A stretch of DNA of 50,868 bases from an uncultured Prevotellaceae bacterium. GTDB taxonomy: Bacteria > Bacteroidota > Bacteroidia > Bacteroidales > Muribaculaceae. The stretch covers positions 1-50,868 of the forward strand of contig ONEL01000019.1 in NCBI GenBank assembly GCA_900316835.1. Direction: 5' to 3'. A model generated the notes under the pieces. It did not search any database. It saw only the letters and a list, made by a program, of their open reading frames with translations, and was not told the DNA's origin. A program made the translations under genes and the position numbers. Of the stretch, positions 42,231-50,597 are shown piece by piece; the stretch's first letter is position 1; every line of letters begins with the position of its first letter.

Positions 42231-44066
42231 ATGAACAGTTTTAACAAGGTAAATAAAACCGAAGAGTCGCCTGTGGAGTCACCATTGGCGAGGTGGCTAT
42301 CGGCACTGCGCAAGTGGCGTGAGCAGCACATCAAGGAAAAAACTTTTGTTGTGGTGTTGGCGTTGGTAGTTGGTGCTGTCTCGGGTCTGGCTGCCGTTTT
42401 GCTCAAGTTCCTCATTGGCTTTATAGCTGGCCTGCTTACTAAGCATGTTCACATTGCTGGAGGAAACTATGAGTATCTTGTTTTTCCTGTAGCGGGAATT
42501 TTGATAGCGGGGCTATATGTGAAATATGTGATAAGGGATGATATTTACCATGGAGTCACGCGTGTGCTTTATGCTATCGCGCAGCGCAAGAGCCGGTTGA
42601 AGCCACACAACATGTATGCTTCGCTTGTGGCTTCGTCGGTGACCATTGGCTTTGGTGGCTCGGTGGGAGCCGAGGGTCCTATAGTATTCACAGGAGCGGC
42701 TATTGGCTCTAACTTGGGGCAGTTTTTCCGTCTTTCACCACAAACTCTCATGCTCCTGGTGGGCTGTGGGGCGGCCGCCGGTATCGCGGGCATCTTTAAG
42801 GCTCCCATTGCCGGAGTGCTGTTTACCATTGAGGTGCTACTTATTGACCTTAACTCACGCTCGGTGGTGCCACTCATCATCGCATCGGTGACCGGTGCCA
42901 CTGTGGCCTATGCTTTCACCGGATATAATGTGGAGTTTTTCTTCTCTCAGAGTGAGCAGTTTTTCACTTCTCGCATCCCATTTGTGATTTTGCTTGGCCT
43001 CTTCTGTGGTTTTGTGTCGCTTTATTTCAACAAGACCATTGAGATGATGGAAAACATGTTTAGTCGCATCACAAAGCCGGGAATACGCTTTGCGATAGGA
43101 GCGGTGATTTTGAGCTCGCTTATTTTCTTTTTCCCGGCTCTTTATGGTGAGGGCTATGGAGCCATCAATAGTCTGCTCAATGGTGATGTGACACCATTGT
43201 TCGACAACAGTGTCTTCTACTCACATCGCAATAGTGTGTGGTGGGCAGTGGCGCTTGTGGGATGTTTAACTCTCACTAAGGTGTTCGCTACAAGTGCTAC
43301 CAATGGCGGTGGTGGTGTGGGTGGTACGTTTGCGCCATCACTCTATGTTGGGTGCATGGCCGGTTTTTTCTTCGCTTTCTTGCTAAACTCACTTGGAGTG
43401 GTAGACCAGGCACTGCCCTTGTCGCACAAGAATTTCGCCCTGCTGGGCATGGCTGGTGTGATGGCTGGCGTGATGCACGCTCCACTCATGGCAATCTTCT
43501 TGACAGCCGAGATGACTGGTGGATATGACCTGTTCTTGCCATTGCTCATTGTCTCGGTGGTGTCTTACCTCACCTCGCGCATTATCTTGCCCTATGGCAT
43601 TTACTCTAGACGTCTTGCCAAGCGCGGTGAGCTACTCACTCATCACAAGGACAAGTCGGTGCTCACTTTGCTAAAGATGGATAGTGTCATAGAGAAGGAT
43701 TTTACACCTGTCAATCCCAAGATGAGCCTCAAAGAGATGGTAGATGTGATAGCGCATAGCTCGCGAAACATGTTCCCCGTTACCGACGGCGAGGGTAACT
43801 TGCTGGGTGTTGTGCTCCTTGACGACATTCGCAACATCATGTTCCGCCCCGACCTATATCGTCGCATCTATGTGGAGCGATTTATGTCGGCTCCGCCAGC
43901 ACAAATCGAGGTGGGAACACCCATGGAGCGGGTAATGAAGACATTCGACGAGACCAAGGCTTGGAACCTGCCTGTGGTAGAGAATGGGAAATATGTGGGA
44001 TTTATCTCTAAGTCTAAGATTTTCAATTCCTATCGGGAGGTGCTCAAGCACTATAGTTACGATTAG
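42231..44066 (+). CDS. CLC-family chloride channel or antiporter with C-terminal CBS pair
   Basis: CLC protein of 611 residues: membrane domain (about 35-465) and two CBS domains (about 490-605). The gating glutamate is Glu148 in GSVGAEGP, followed by KAPIAGVLFTIEVLL and GGGVGGTFAPSLYVG. The residue after Glu201 in TIEV is Val202, at the position of the proton glutamate of E. coli ClC; Val is what CLC channels carry, so this member may not be a proton antiporter. CBS domains may confer adenine-nucleotide control. Immediately after the stop comes the heptamer array. Confidence 0.88.
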   Translation: MNSFNKVNKTEESPVESPLARWLSALRKWREQHIKEKTFVVVLALVVGAVSGLAAVLLKFLIGFIAGLLTKHVHIAGGNYEYLVFPVAGILIAGLYVKYVIRDDIYHGVTRVLYAIAQRKSRLKPHNMYASLVASSVTIGFGGSVGAEGPIVFTGAAIGSNLGQFFRLSPQTLMLLVGCGAAAGIAGIFKAPIAGVLFTIEVLLIDLNSRSVVPLIIASVTGATVAYAFTGYNVEFFFSQSEQFFTSRIPFVILLGLFCGFVSLYFNKTIEMMENMFSRITKPGIRFAIGAVILSSLIFFFPALYGEGYGAINSLLNGDVTPLFDNSVFYSHRNSVWWAVALVGCLTLTKVFATSATNGGGGVGGTFAPSLYVGCMAGFFFAFLLNSLGVVDQALPLSHKNFALLGMAGVMAGVMHAPLMAIFLTAEMTGGYDLFLPLLIVSVVSYLTSRIILPYGIYSRRLAKRGELLTHHKDKSVLTLLKMDSVIEKDFTPVNPKMSLKEMVDVIAHSSRNMFPVTDGEGNLLGVVLLDDIRNIMFRPDLYRRIYVERFMSAPPAQIEVGTPMERVMKTFDETKAWNLPVVENGKYVGFISKSKIFNSYREVLKHYSYD

Positions 44067-44069
44067 TTG

Positions 44070-44202
44070 AATGCACAATGCTCAATGCTCAATGCACAAT
44101 GCACAATGCTCAATGCACAATGCACAATGCACAATGCTCAATGCACAATGCACAATGCACAATGCACAATGCTCAATGCACAATGCTCAATGCACAATGC
44201 TC
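44070..44202. repeat. Heptamer tandem array AATGC[A/T]C, 19 copies
   Basis: Exactly 133 bp made of 19 units of seven bases, each AATGCAC or AATGCTC and nothing else. The order of the variable base is A T T A A T A A A T A A A A T A T A T. It starts four bases after the clc stop codon. Confidence 0.95.
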
Positions 44203-44217
44203 AATTAATAATTACAG

Positions 44218-44262
44218 TCTAGAACTTCTAGAAAATCTAGAACATCTAGAAAATCTAGAGAA
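44218..44262. repeat. Nonamer tandem array TCTAGAAAA, 5 copies
   Basis: Five consecutive nonamers, all beginning TCTAGA: TCTAGAACT, TCTAGAAAA, TCTAGAACA, TCTAGAAAA, TCTAGAGAA. The array ends 11 bp before the fmt start codon, so it forms part of the leader of fmt. Confidence 0.9.
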
Positions 44263-44273
44263 AATGACAACTC

Positions 44274-45239
44274 ATGACAAAAGAAGACCTCAAAATAGTG
44301 TTTTTCGGTACCCCCGATTTTGCGGTGGAGAGCCTGCGTCGCCTTGTGGAAGGCGGGTATAACATTGTGGGTGTGGTAACTATGCCCGACAAGCTTGCCG
44401 GACGTGGACACCGGCTATTGCAGTCGGCAGTGAAACAATATGCCATTGAGCAAGGATTACATGTTATGCAACCCGAGCGGCTCAAGGACGAAGCATTTGT
44501 GAATGAGTTGCGAAGCCTGAACGCGCAGCTTCACATCGTCATCGCCTTTCGCATGTTGCCCGAGGTGGTGTGGGCAATGCCACCACTGGGAACTTTCAAC
44601 CTGCACGCGTCATTACTGCCCAAGTATCGCGGAGCGGCGCCCATCAACTGGGCTGTGATGAATGGTGACACTGTCACTGGTGTTACCACCTTTTTCCTCA
44701 AGCACGAGATTGACACGGGCGATGTGATTCAACAACAAGCTATTGAGATTGGGAGAGAAGACAATGTGGAAACTGTTCACGACCGTCTCATGACGCTAGG
44801 TGCCAGCATGGTGATTGACACGGTCGACGCCATTATTGCGGGCACAGTCAAGCCCATACCTCAGGACCAAATGCTCACTGCTGGCGAGCAACCCACGCCA
44901 GCCCCCAAGATTTTTACCGACACTTGCCACATCGACTGGACACGACCAGCCGAGCAGTTGTATAACCACATTCGAGGGCTTTCGCCTTATCCTGCCGCGT
45001 GGAGCGAGATTGTTGATGCACAGGGCAACAAGCATCATGTCAAGATATTCGCTACAGGACAGCCACAGGCTAAGGGTGGGGTAGTGCCAGGCAAAATCGC
45101 TGCCGATGGCAAGCATCTCACGATTGACTGTGGTGATGGAGCGCTAGAGGTCTTAAGCCTCCAGCTGGCAGGGAAAAAACGTATGCCAGCCCCCGATTTC
45201 ATGCGGGGCTTCAACCTTGACGGATGTAGCTTTGTTTAG
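44274..45239 (+). CDS. fmt: Methionyl-tRNA formyltransferase
   Basis: Enzyme that formylates initiator Met-tRNA with 10-formyl-tetrahydrofolate, 321 residues. It opens with IVFFGTPDFAVESLRRL, has the folate-binding and catalytic region FNLHASLLPKYRGAAPINWA (Asn, His) with HEIDTGDVI (catalytic Asp), and a C-terminal domain of normal length. The ATG at 44274 fits the family start. No promoter is recognisable between the repeat arrays and the start, so it is read either from clc or from within the repeats. Confidence 0.95.
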   Translation: MTKEDLKIVFFGTPDFAVESLRRLVEGGYNIVGVVTMPDKLAGRGHRLLQSAVKQYAIEQGLHVMQPERLKDEAFVNELRSLNAQLHIVIAFRMLPEVVWAMPPLGTFNLHASLLPKYRGAAPINWAVMNGDTVTGVTTFFLKHEIDTGDVIQQQAIEIGREDNVETVHDRLMTLGASMVIDTVDAIIAGTVKPIPQDQMLTAGEQPTPAPKIFTDTCHIDWTRPAEQLYNHIRGLSPYPAAWSEIVDAQGNKHHVKIFATGQPQAKGGVVPGKIAADGKHLTIDCGDGALEVLSLQLAGKKRMPAPDFMRGFNLDGCSFV

Positions 45240-45266
45240 GAAATAAAATTGAAGAGGAGTATTATT

Positions 45267-45425
45267 TAACGTGAGTTCGACGAAAATAAATGGCTGTATA
45301 TCAGGCTGCTCCTCTAAGATAGAGGAGCTGTCGCGAAGCGACTGAGGAGTATGATTTCCTTATGATTAGAGGGGGAGTTGCTAACGCAACGATTATCAAA
45401 TGATAAATTCGTCGAACTCACGTTA
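45267..45425. mobile_element. MITE-like element, copy 2 (inverted relative to copy 1)
   Basis: The same 18-bp perfect terminal inverted repeats (45267-45284 and 45408-45425) enclose 159 bp. Read on the minus strand, its first third (TTTATCATTTGATAATC, GTTAGCAACTCCCCCTCTAA) and last third (CCTCTATCTTAGAGGAGCAG, then CCTGATATACAG) match copy 1, while the middle differs: here it has a GTCGC/GCGAC hairpin. It lies between the convergent ends of fmt and the RluD-type gene. Confidence 0.8.
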
Positions 45426-45463
45426 TTTACCTTGAGTATATTTCCTGCGATGTGGGAAGGGTG

Positions 45464-46555
45464 TTATTTAGCCGATGCTACAAATGCTTCCCAGCGCTCA
45501 ATGAGGGCCTTCATGTCGGTGGGTAGGTCGCTGTCAAAGTCCATCTGCTGACCGGTAGTGGGGTGTACAAACCCCAAGGTCTTGGCATGAAGCGCTTGCC
45601 GTGGACACAACTTGAAACAGTTGTGGATGAATTGTGCGTAGCTCGACGATGTGTTGCCACGCAAAATCTTGTCGCCACCATAGCGCTCATCATTAAAGAG
45701 GGGATGGCCAATGTGGCGCATGTGAACCCTGATTTGGTGAGTGCGACCTGTCTCTAGCTGGCATTGTACCACTGCCACGTGGTTAAGGTTTTCGATGGTG
45801 TGATAGTGGGTCACAGCATGCTTGCCTTGGTCGCCATCGGGAAAGACCGCCATCTGAAGGCGGTCACGCAGACTACGCCCTATGTTGCCCTCGATGGTGC
45901 CGTCGAGCTGCTTCATCGCTCCCCACACCACGGCTATGTATTGCCGCTTAGTGGTTTTGTTGAAAAATTGCAGGCCTAGCGAGGTCTTGGCATTGGGAGT
46001 TTTTGCCACAACCAGCAGTCCACTGGTGTCCTTGTCGATGCGATGCACGAGACCCATGCGGGGGTCGGTGACGTCATAGTTTGGATTGTCTTTGAAGTGC
46101 CATGCCAGCGCATTGACCAGTGTGCCGTCGTAGTTGCCGTGGCCTGGATGAACGCACATGCCGGCAGGCTTATTCACCACCAGCAGGTCTTCGTCTTCGT
46201 AAACAATGTTAAGAGGAATATCTTGGGCTATGATCTCATTCTCATAGCGGGGACGGTCCATTACCACCGAAATCTCGTCGCCAGGATGCACTCGGTAATT
46301 GCTTTTCACGGGTGTTCCGTTCACGCGGATGCATTGAGCCTCGGCGGCGTTCTGGATGCGGTTGCGTGATGTGCCCTTAATGCGCTCTACAAGGTACTTG
46401 TCGATGCGCAACAACACATGACCAGGCTCTACCACATAGTGGTAATGCTCCCAGTAGTCGCGACCGTTCTCAGTGAAGTCGGGGTCGCTAAAATCGTTCT
46501 GGATTTCAAGGCTTTCGGCGCCAAGCAACGTTTCGCTGTCTTCTATAATTGACAT
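45464..46555 (-). CDS. rluD: RluD-type 23S rRNA pseudouridine synthase
   Basis: RNA pseudouridine synthase of the RluA family, 363 residues. An acidic N-terminal stretch (1-40) precedes an S4 RNA-binding domain (about 45-110) and the catalytic domain with the aspartate motif GLVHRIDKDTSGLLVVAK (about 168-185), plus LVVNKPAGMCVHPGHG and ETGRTHQIRVHM. RluD is the best match by architecture (S4 plus catalytic domain), modifying helix 69 of 23S rRNA, but other RluA members share it. It lies downstream of the PASTA gene on the same strand with a 61-bp gap. Confidence 0.87.
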   Translation of the reverse strand: MSIIEDSETLLGAESLEIQNDFSDPDFTENGRDYWEHYHYVVEPGHVLLRIDKYLVERIKGTSRNRIQNAAEAQCIRVNGTPVKSNYRVHPGDEISVVMDRPRYENEIIAQDIPLNIVYEDEDLLVVNKPAGMCVHPGHGNYDGTLVNALAWHFKDNPNYDVTDPRMGLVHRIDKDTSGLLVVAKTPNAKTSLGLQFFNKTTKRQYIAVVWGAMKQLDGTIEGNIGRSLRDRLQMAVFPDGDQGKHAVTHYHTIENLNHVAVVQCQLETGRTHQIRVHMRHIGHPLFNDERYGGDKILRGNTSSSYAQFIHNCFKLCPRQALHAKTLGFVHPTTGQQMDFDSDLPTDMKALIERWEAFVASAK

Positions 46556-46616
46556 GAAAAAAGCGTTATGGGGAAAAAGTAGTATAAGCTGTGGAGTTAA
46601 TGCCCCTGCTCACTCT

Positions 46617-47261
46617 CTATGGCTGCTGTTCTTTGGGCTCGGCGGCAGCTCTAGCGCGCTGGGCGCGTTGTAGCGAGTCTTGCACATTGTCGGGAAGCAC
46701 GTCAAATGGCATCTCAGGAACAAGGCCGTCGCCCACCTCAATGCTAATCTGGTCTTTTATAGAAACTTTACTGCCAGGGGTGACAGGATGACCATTCACT
46801 TTTACCGACAGGACAAGACCCTCGTCGGCACTGGGAACGGTATCAACCTTTACAAACTTGAATCCCATGCTCGTCAAGCGGTTAACGGCATCGCGACAAG
46901 AAATGTCGCTCAAGATGGGGAGATTTACCGTCTTGGGGTTGAAAGCGTTGATGGTGAGGTGGATGATGCGCGTGGTCTTAGCCATGGCATTGCCCTTGGG
47001 CTCTTGCTCTAGCACCATGCCAGGCTTGATGGCCTCGTTAAACATCGAGTCGCTGATTTCCCACTCAAAACCTGCTGCTTCTATCTTGCGAATGGCATTG
47101 TCGAGCGACATGTTGCGAACACTGGGTACTTTAGCTTCCTGGCCATGAAGGGTGAAAACATCAATTAGTAGGTAGATGGCATACCATGCTGCCACAAAGG
47201 TTATGATTACGCCCAGTGCATTCATCAGGACGGGATGTTGCTTTCCAAAGTCTCCAAACAT
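46617..47261 (-). CDS. Membrane-anchored PASTA domain protein
   Basis: Protein of 214 residues: a short cytoplasmic N-terminus, one membrane helix (about 13-36) and three PASTA-type modules (about 43-112, 113-182 and a partial third), the first beginning KVPSVRNMSLDNAIRKIEAA. The C-terminus is a charged Ala/Arg/Glu tail. PASTA domains bind peptidoglycan fragments; here no kinase or penicillin-binding domain is attached. The gene pairs with the RluD-type synthase, an arrangement I recall from other Bacteroidales. Confidence 0.82.
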   Translation of the reverse strand: MFGDFGKQHPVLMNALGVIITFVAAWYAIYLLIDVFTLHGQEAKVPSVRNMSLDNAIRKIEAAGFEWEISDSMFNEAIKPGMVLEQEPKGNAMAKTTRIIHLTINAFNPKTVNLPILSDISCRDAVNRLTSMGFKFVKVDTVPSADEGLVLSVKVNGHPVTPGSKVSIKDQISIEVGDGLVPEMPFDVLPDNVQDSLQRAQRARAAAEPKEQQP

Positions 47262-47310
47262 ATATTGATTGCTTAATATAGAAGAATAATTAAATTAAAA
47301 AATAAACGCA

Positions 47311-47318
47311 CAAAGATA
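47311..47318 (-). promoter_or_regulatory. -7 element of the PASTA-RluD operon
   Basis: TATCTTTG on the minus strand, 50 bp before the PASTA start codon, with CTTG about 20 bp further upstream as a partial -33 box. Confidence 0.65.
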
Positions 47319-47453
47319 GCAATTTGCACTAAAACGCACAAGCAAATCACTGTTTTTTCAGATTACTTGGACCATTTTCCTGGATTTTAACTTCTAAAAA
47401 ATTAATTACAATAATAAATAACCCATAACTGAAATCTTTTTACTACCTTTGCA

Positions 47454-47461
47454 GTTTAGAT
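47454..47461 (+). promoter_or_regulatory. -7 element of argS
   Basis: TACCTTTG, 34 bp before the argS ATG, implies a leader of about 27 nt. No TTTG is visible at -33. Confidence 0.55.
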
Positions 47462-47495
47462 TGTTATAACGCAAAATATTAAAAATATCATATCT

Positions 47496-49277
47496 ATGTC
47501 AATCGAGAACATACTATCACAAGCTACCGCACTGGCGGTGAAAGAACTCTATGGAGCTGATGTTGAACCACAAAGCATTGTGCCGCAAGCCACTCGCAAG
47601 GAATTTGAAGGGAACCTCACCATTGTTGTTTTTCCTTTCCTCAAAGCTTCGCACAAGGCCCCCGATGCCACCGCGCAAGAAATTGGGACCTACTTGACTG
47701 CCCATTGTGATGCGGTTGAAAAGTTTAATGTAATCAAGGGTTTCCTTAACATCAGCATCAAGCCTTCGTTTTGGGCACAGGTGCTCAACGACATTTGCCG
47801 CGACGAGAACTATGGCTTCACACCCGAAACTGCCCAGAGCCAGCTTGTGATGATTGAATACAGCTCACCTAACACTAATAAACCCCTTCACCTGGGTCAT
47901 GTGCGCAACAACTTGCTGGGTTATAGCCTTGCGCAAATCATGAAAGCCTGCGGTAACAAGGTGGTGAAAACTAATATTGTCAACGACCGTGGTATCCACA
48001 TCTGCAAGTCGATGCTTGCTTGGCTCAAATGGGGCAATGGGGCTACACCCGAGAGCACCGGGAAAAAAGGCGATCACCTGATAGGCGACTTCTATGTGCT
48101 CTTTGACAAGCACTATAAGGCCGAAATAAAAGAAATTGCGGCTGCTCAGGGCATCACCGAGGAGGAGGCCGAGAAGCAATCTACCCTCATGCAAGAGGCG
48201 CGCGCCATGCTCAAGAAGTGGGAACAGGGCGACAACGAGGTGCGCAGCCTGTGGGAGAAGATGAACTCGTGGGTGTATGCGGGCTTTGATGAAACCTACA
48301 AGCGCATGGGCGTTGACTTCGACAAGATTTATTACGAGAGTCAGACCTATCTCGAGGGTAAAGAGAAAGTGGAAGAGGGCCTGGAAAAAGGTGTGTTCTA
48401 TCGCAAGGAAGACGGTAGCGTGTGGGCCGACCTCACTGCCGACGGGCTTGACCACAAAATCCTCTTGCGCAGCGATGGCACCAGTGTCTATATCACTCAA
48501 GACATTGGCACAGCCAAACTGCGCTATCAAGATTATCCCATCGACAAGATGATATATGTTGTGGGCAACGAGCAAAACTACCATTTCCAGGTGCTCTCGC
48601 TATTGCTCGACCGCCTGGGCTTCAAGTGGGGAAAGGACTTGATTCATTTCTCCTATGGCATGGTTGAGTTGCCTAATGGCAAGATGAAATCGCGCGAGGG
48701 AACTGTGGTGGATGCCGACGACCTCATGGACAAGATGGTACTTGATGCCTTTGAGCTCTCGAGCGAGAAGCTTGCCGACATGACACTCGACGAGAAGCGC
48801 GAGGTGGCTCGCATCATTGGCATGGGAGCGCTCAAGTATTTCATTCTCAAGGTCGACCCACGCAAGAACATGCTTTTCAACCCCGAGGAAAGTATCGACT
48901 TCAACGGCAACACAGGACCTTTTATCCAGTACACCTACGCGCGCATTCGCTCACTGCTGCGCAAGGCGGGCGACAACCTGCCTGCTCTCGATGTGGCCAA
49001 TGTTGTTCCTAACGACAAAGAAATTGCAATCATTCAGCGACTAGCCGATTTTGCCACTACAGTTACTGAGGCTGGAAAAACTTATAGTCCTGCTCTCATT
49101 GCTAACTACACCTATGAACTAGCCAAGGAGTTCAATCAGTTCTACCACGACTACAGCATTCTCAAGGAAGATGATGACAATGTCAAGGTGTTCCGTCTCG
49201 AGCTATCGCGCACTGTAGCAAGTGTCATTAAGCGTGCTTTATCACTGCTGGGCATCGAGGTTCCCGAGAGAATGTAA
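47496..49277 (+). CDS. argS: Arginine--tRNA ligase
   Basis: Class I aminoacyl-tRNA synthetase, 593 residues. It has the N-terminal ArgRS-specific domain (about 1-110), the HIGH motif as HLGH in NKPLHLGHVRNNLLG (about 127-141), the KMSKS-like loop as KMKSREG (about 394-400) and the C-terminal anticodon-binding domain (about 470-593). An extra Glu-rich helical stretch (about 205-250) is present. The Bax-inhibitor gene follows after 61 bp. Confidence 0.95.
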   Translation: MSIENILSQATALAVKELYGADVEPQSIVPQATRKEFEGNLTIVVFPFLKASHKAPDATAQEIGTYLTAHCDAVEKFNVIKGFLNISIKPSFWAQVLNDICRDENYGFTPETAQSQLVMIEYSSPNTNKPLHLGHVRNNLLGYSLAQIMKACGNKVVKTNIVNDRGIHICKSMLAWLKWGNGATPESTGKKGDHLIGDFYVLFDKHYKAEIKEIAAAQGITEEEAEKQSTLMQEARAMLKKWEQGDNEVRSLWEKMNSWVYAGFDETYKRMGVDFDKIYYESQTYLEGKEKVEEGLEKGVFYRKEDGSVWADLTADGLDHKILLRSDGTSVYITQDIGTAKLRYQDYPIDKMIYVVGNEQNYHFQVLSLLLDRLGFKWGKDLIHFSYGMVELPNGKMKSREGTVVDADDLMDKMVLDAFELSSEKLADMTLDEKREVARIIGMGALKYFILKVDPRKNMLFNPEESIDFNGNTGPFIQYTYARIRSLLRKAGDNLPALDVANVVPNDKEIAIIQRLADFATTVTEAGKTYSPALIANYTYELAKEFNQFYHDYSILKEDDDNVKVFRLELSRTVASVIKRALSLLGIEVPERM

Positions 49278-49338
49278 AAGCTGGCACGCTTTTTGCTGAC
49301 TTATCATTGAAAAAAGAATAACAAAAAGATAATTTATT

Positions 49339-50073
49339 ATGAACTACAACAATCTTCCATCCATGCCTCAGCCTCAGGCAACACAGGCTGTGCCGCAGCA
49401 GAGCGAGTGGGCTCTAAGCACCTATATGAGCCAAGTAATGCGCAAGGTGTATGTGAAAATGTTCTTGGGTTTGCTGGTGACAGCACTCACATCCTATATT
49501 GTACTCACTAACCAAACTATTCTCATGACTCTCCTTCAGAGTCGTGCGTTGCTCATTGGGCTGTGTGTGGGTGAGCTGGCACTGGTGTTTGCCTTGTCAA
49601 TGGCTATTAACAAGCTGAATCCTGTTGTGGCAACAATCATGTTCTATGCCTATGCCGTGCTCAATGGCGTCACCCTCACTCCCATCTTCCTGGTCTACAC
49701 CATGTCGTCGATTGCGCTCACATTCTTTGTTACAGCAGGTGTGTTCTTGGCAATGTCAATCTATGGCTACACAACCAAGAGCGACCTCACCAAGTTTGGA
49801 ACCTACATGGTGATGGCACTCATTGGTCTGATTGTGTGCTCTATTATCAACATCTTCTGGGCCAATAGTGTGATGGACTGGATTATAAGCTTTGCGGGAG
49901 TGGCAATCTTCGTTGGCCTCACCGCATGGGATACCCAAAAGATTAAACAAATGGCTCAAGAGACCGACGAGGCCAATGCCGGCAAGCTCGCCACTATTGG
50001 CGCCCTGTCGCTTTATCTCGACTTCATCAACCTCTTCCTGTACCTGCTACGTTTCCTGGGCAATCGCGAGTAA
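49339..50073 (+). CDS. Bax inhibitor-1/YccA family membrane protein
   Basis: Protein of 244 residues with a polar Gln/Pro-rich N-terminus (1-35) and seven membrane helices. Family features are the N-terminal YMSQVMRKVYVKMFLGLLVTA, LNGVTLTPIFL, and the C-terminal GALSLYLDFINLFLYLLRFL, whose Asp belongs to the conserved acidic pair with the Asp of WDTQKIK. Bacterial members such as YetJ and YccA are linked to calcium leak or to FtsH control; which applies here is open. A strong terminator follows. Confidence 0.88.
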   Translation: MNYNNLPSMPQPQATQAVPQQSEWALSTYMSQVMRKVYVKMFLGLLVTALTSYIVLTNQTILMTLLQSRALLIGLCVGELALVFALSMAINKLNPVVATIMFYAYAVLNGVTLTPIFLVYTMSSIALTFFVTAGVFLAMSIYGYTTKSDLTKFGTYMVMALIGLIVCSIINIFWANSVMDWIISFAGVAIFVGLTAWDTQKIKQMAQETDEANAGKLATIGALSLYLDFINLFLYLLRFLGNRE

Positions 50074-50113
50074 GAGATATTTGTGCTCTTATAGAGCTAA
50101 GCGATTAAATAAT

Positions 50114-50156
50114 AAGCGTCACATCTCACGTTGTGGGATTGTGACGCTTCATTTTT
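50114..50156 (+). terminator. Terminator after the Bax-inhibitor gene
   Basis: AAGCGTCACA (50114-50123) and TGTGACGCTT (50140-50149) form a perfect 10-bp stem followed by CATTTTT. Confidence 0.85.
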
Positions 50157-50597
50157 CAAAATCGAGCCCTATAGGGCTTGTTGCCTAATACACATTTTCA
50201 ACCATTAGTGTCCTGTTAACCCCAAATCGGTCACTGATTTAGATTTAAAGATACCTTGCTGCACCCAATTTCACGACAGCAAAGATAGTGCAAGCTTCAG
50301 AGAAAAATGCCCCTATCATCTTTTTTATTCCATAATTGTTGTGCAATTTATTAAAAATCATTACATTTGCGAATAGAGTGATGTTAGCAAGAGGTGAAAT
50401 ATCTGATTTTATTCCCCAGCGGTTTGTCTAATCTGTTGGGTGTCAAAATTTTACCCCCATTTCTGGTGTGGTAAATAGATAGCCTCGCTTTCCATCAGGG
50501 CTTTTTCTGTTGGTAAGGCACATTTCATCTACTGCTGGAGTTTGCGCCTTTTATTATGTGTGGTAAAGAATTGAATTTTAACTAAAAATCAACAAAT
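50157..50597. other. Long intergenic region and leader of the BspA-like gene
   Basis: No gene is seen. A -7 box TACATTTG lies at 50362-50369 and would give a leader of about 220 nt. In the leader GTGTGGTAAA occurs twice (near 50466 and 50559), a GC-containing stretch with AAGGCAC and TGCGCCTT can pair around 50515-50553, and it ends in an AT-rich run before the ATG. Left of the promoter, TTAGTGTCCTGTTAACC near 50206 resembles the terminal sequence of some Bacteroidales insertion sequences, but only one end is visible. Confidence 0.4.

Noticed and set aside
44070..44262. Possible CRISPR array
   Set aside because: The repeats are contiguous units of 7 and 9 bp without spacers, and no cas genes are present in the window.
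44078..44362. 94-codon plus-strand frame encoding Met-His-Asn-Ala-Gln-Cys-Thr repeats
   Set aside because: It is the translation of the heptamer array running into fmt in the wrong frame.
50200..50245. Possible insertion sequence end (TTAGTGTCCTGTTAACC)
   Set aside because: Only one end can be seen and no transposase is nearby, so it is noted in the intergenic entry but not called a mobile element.
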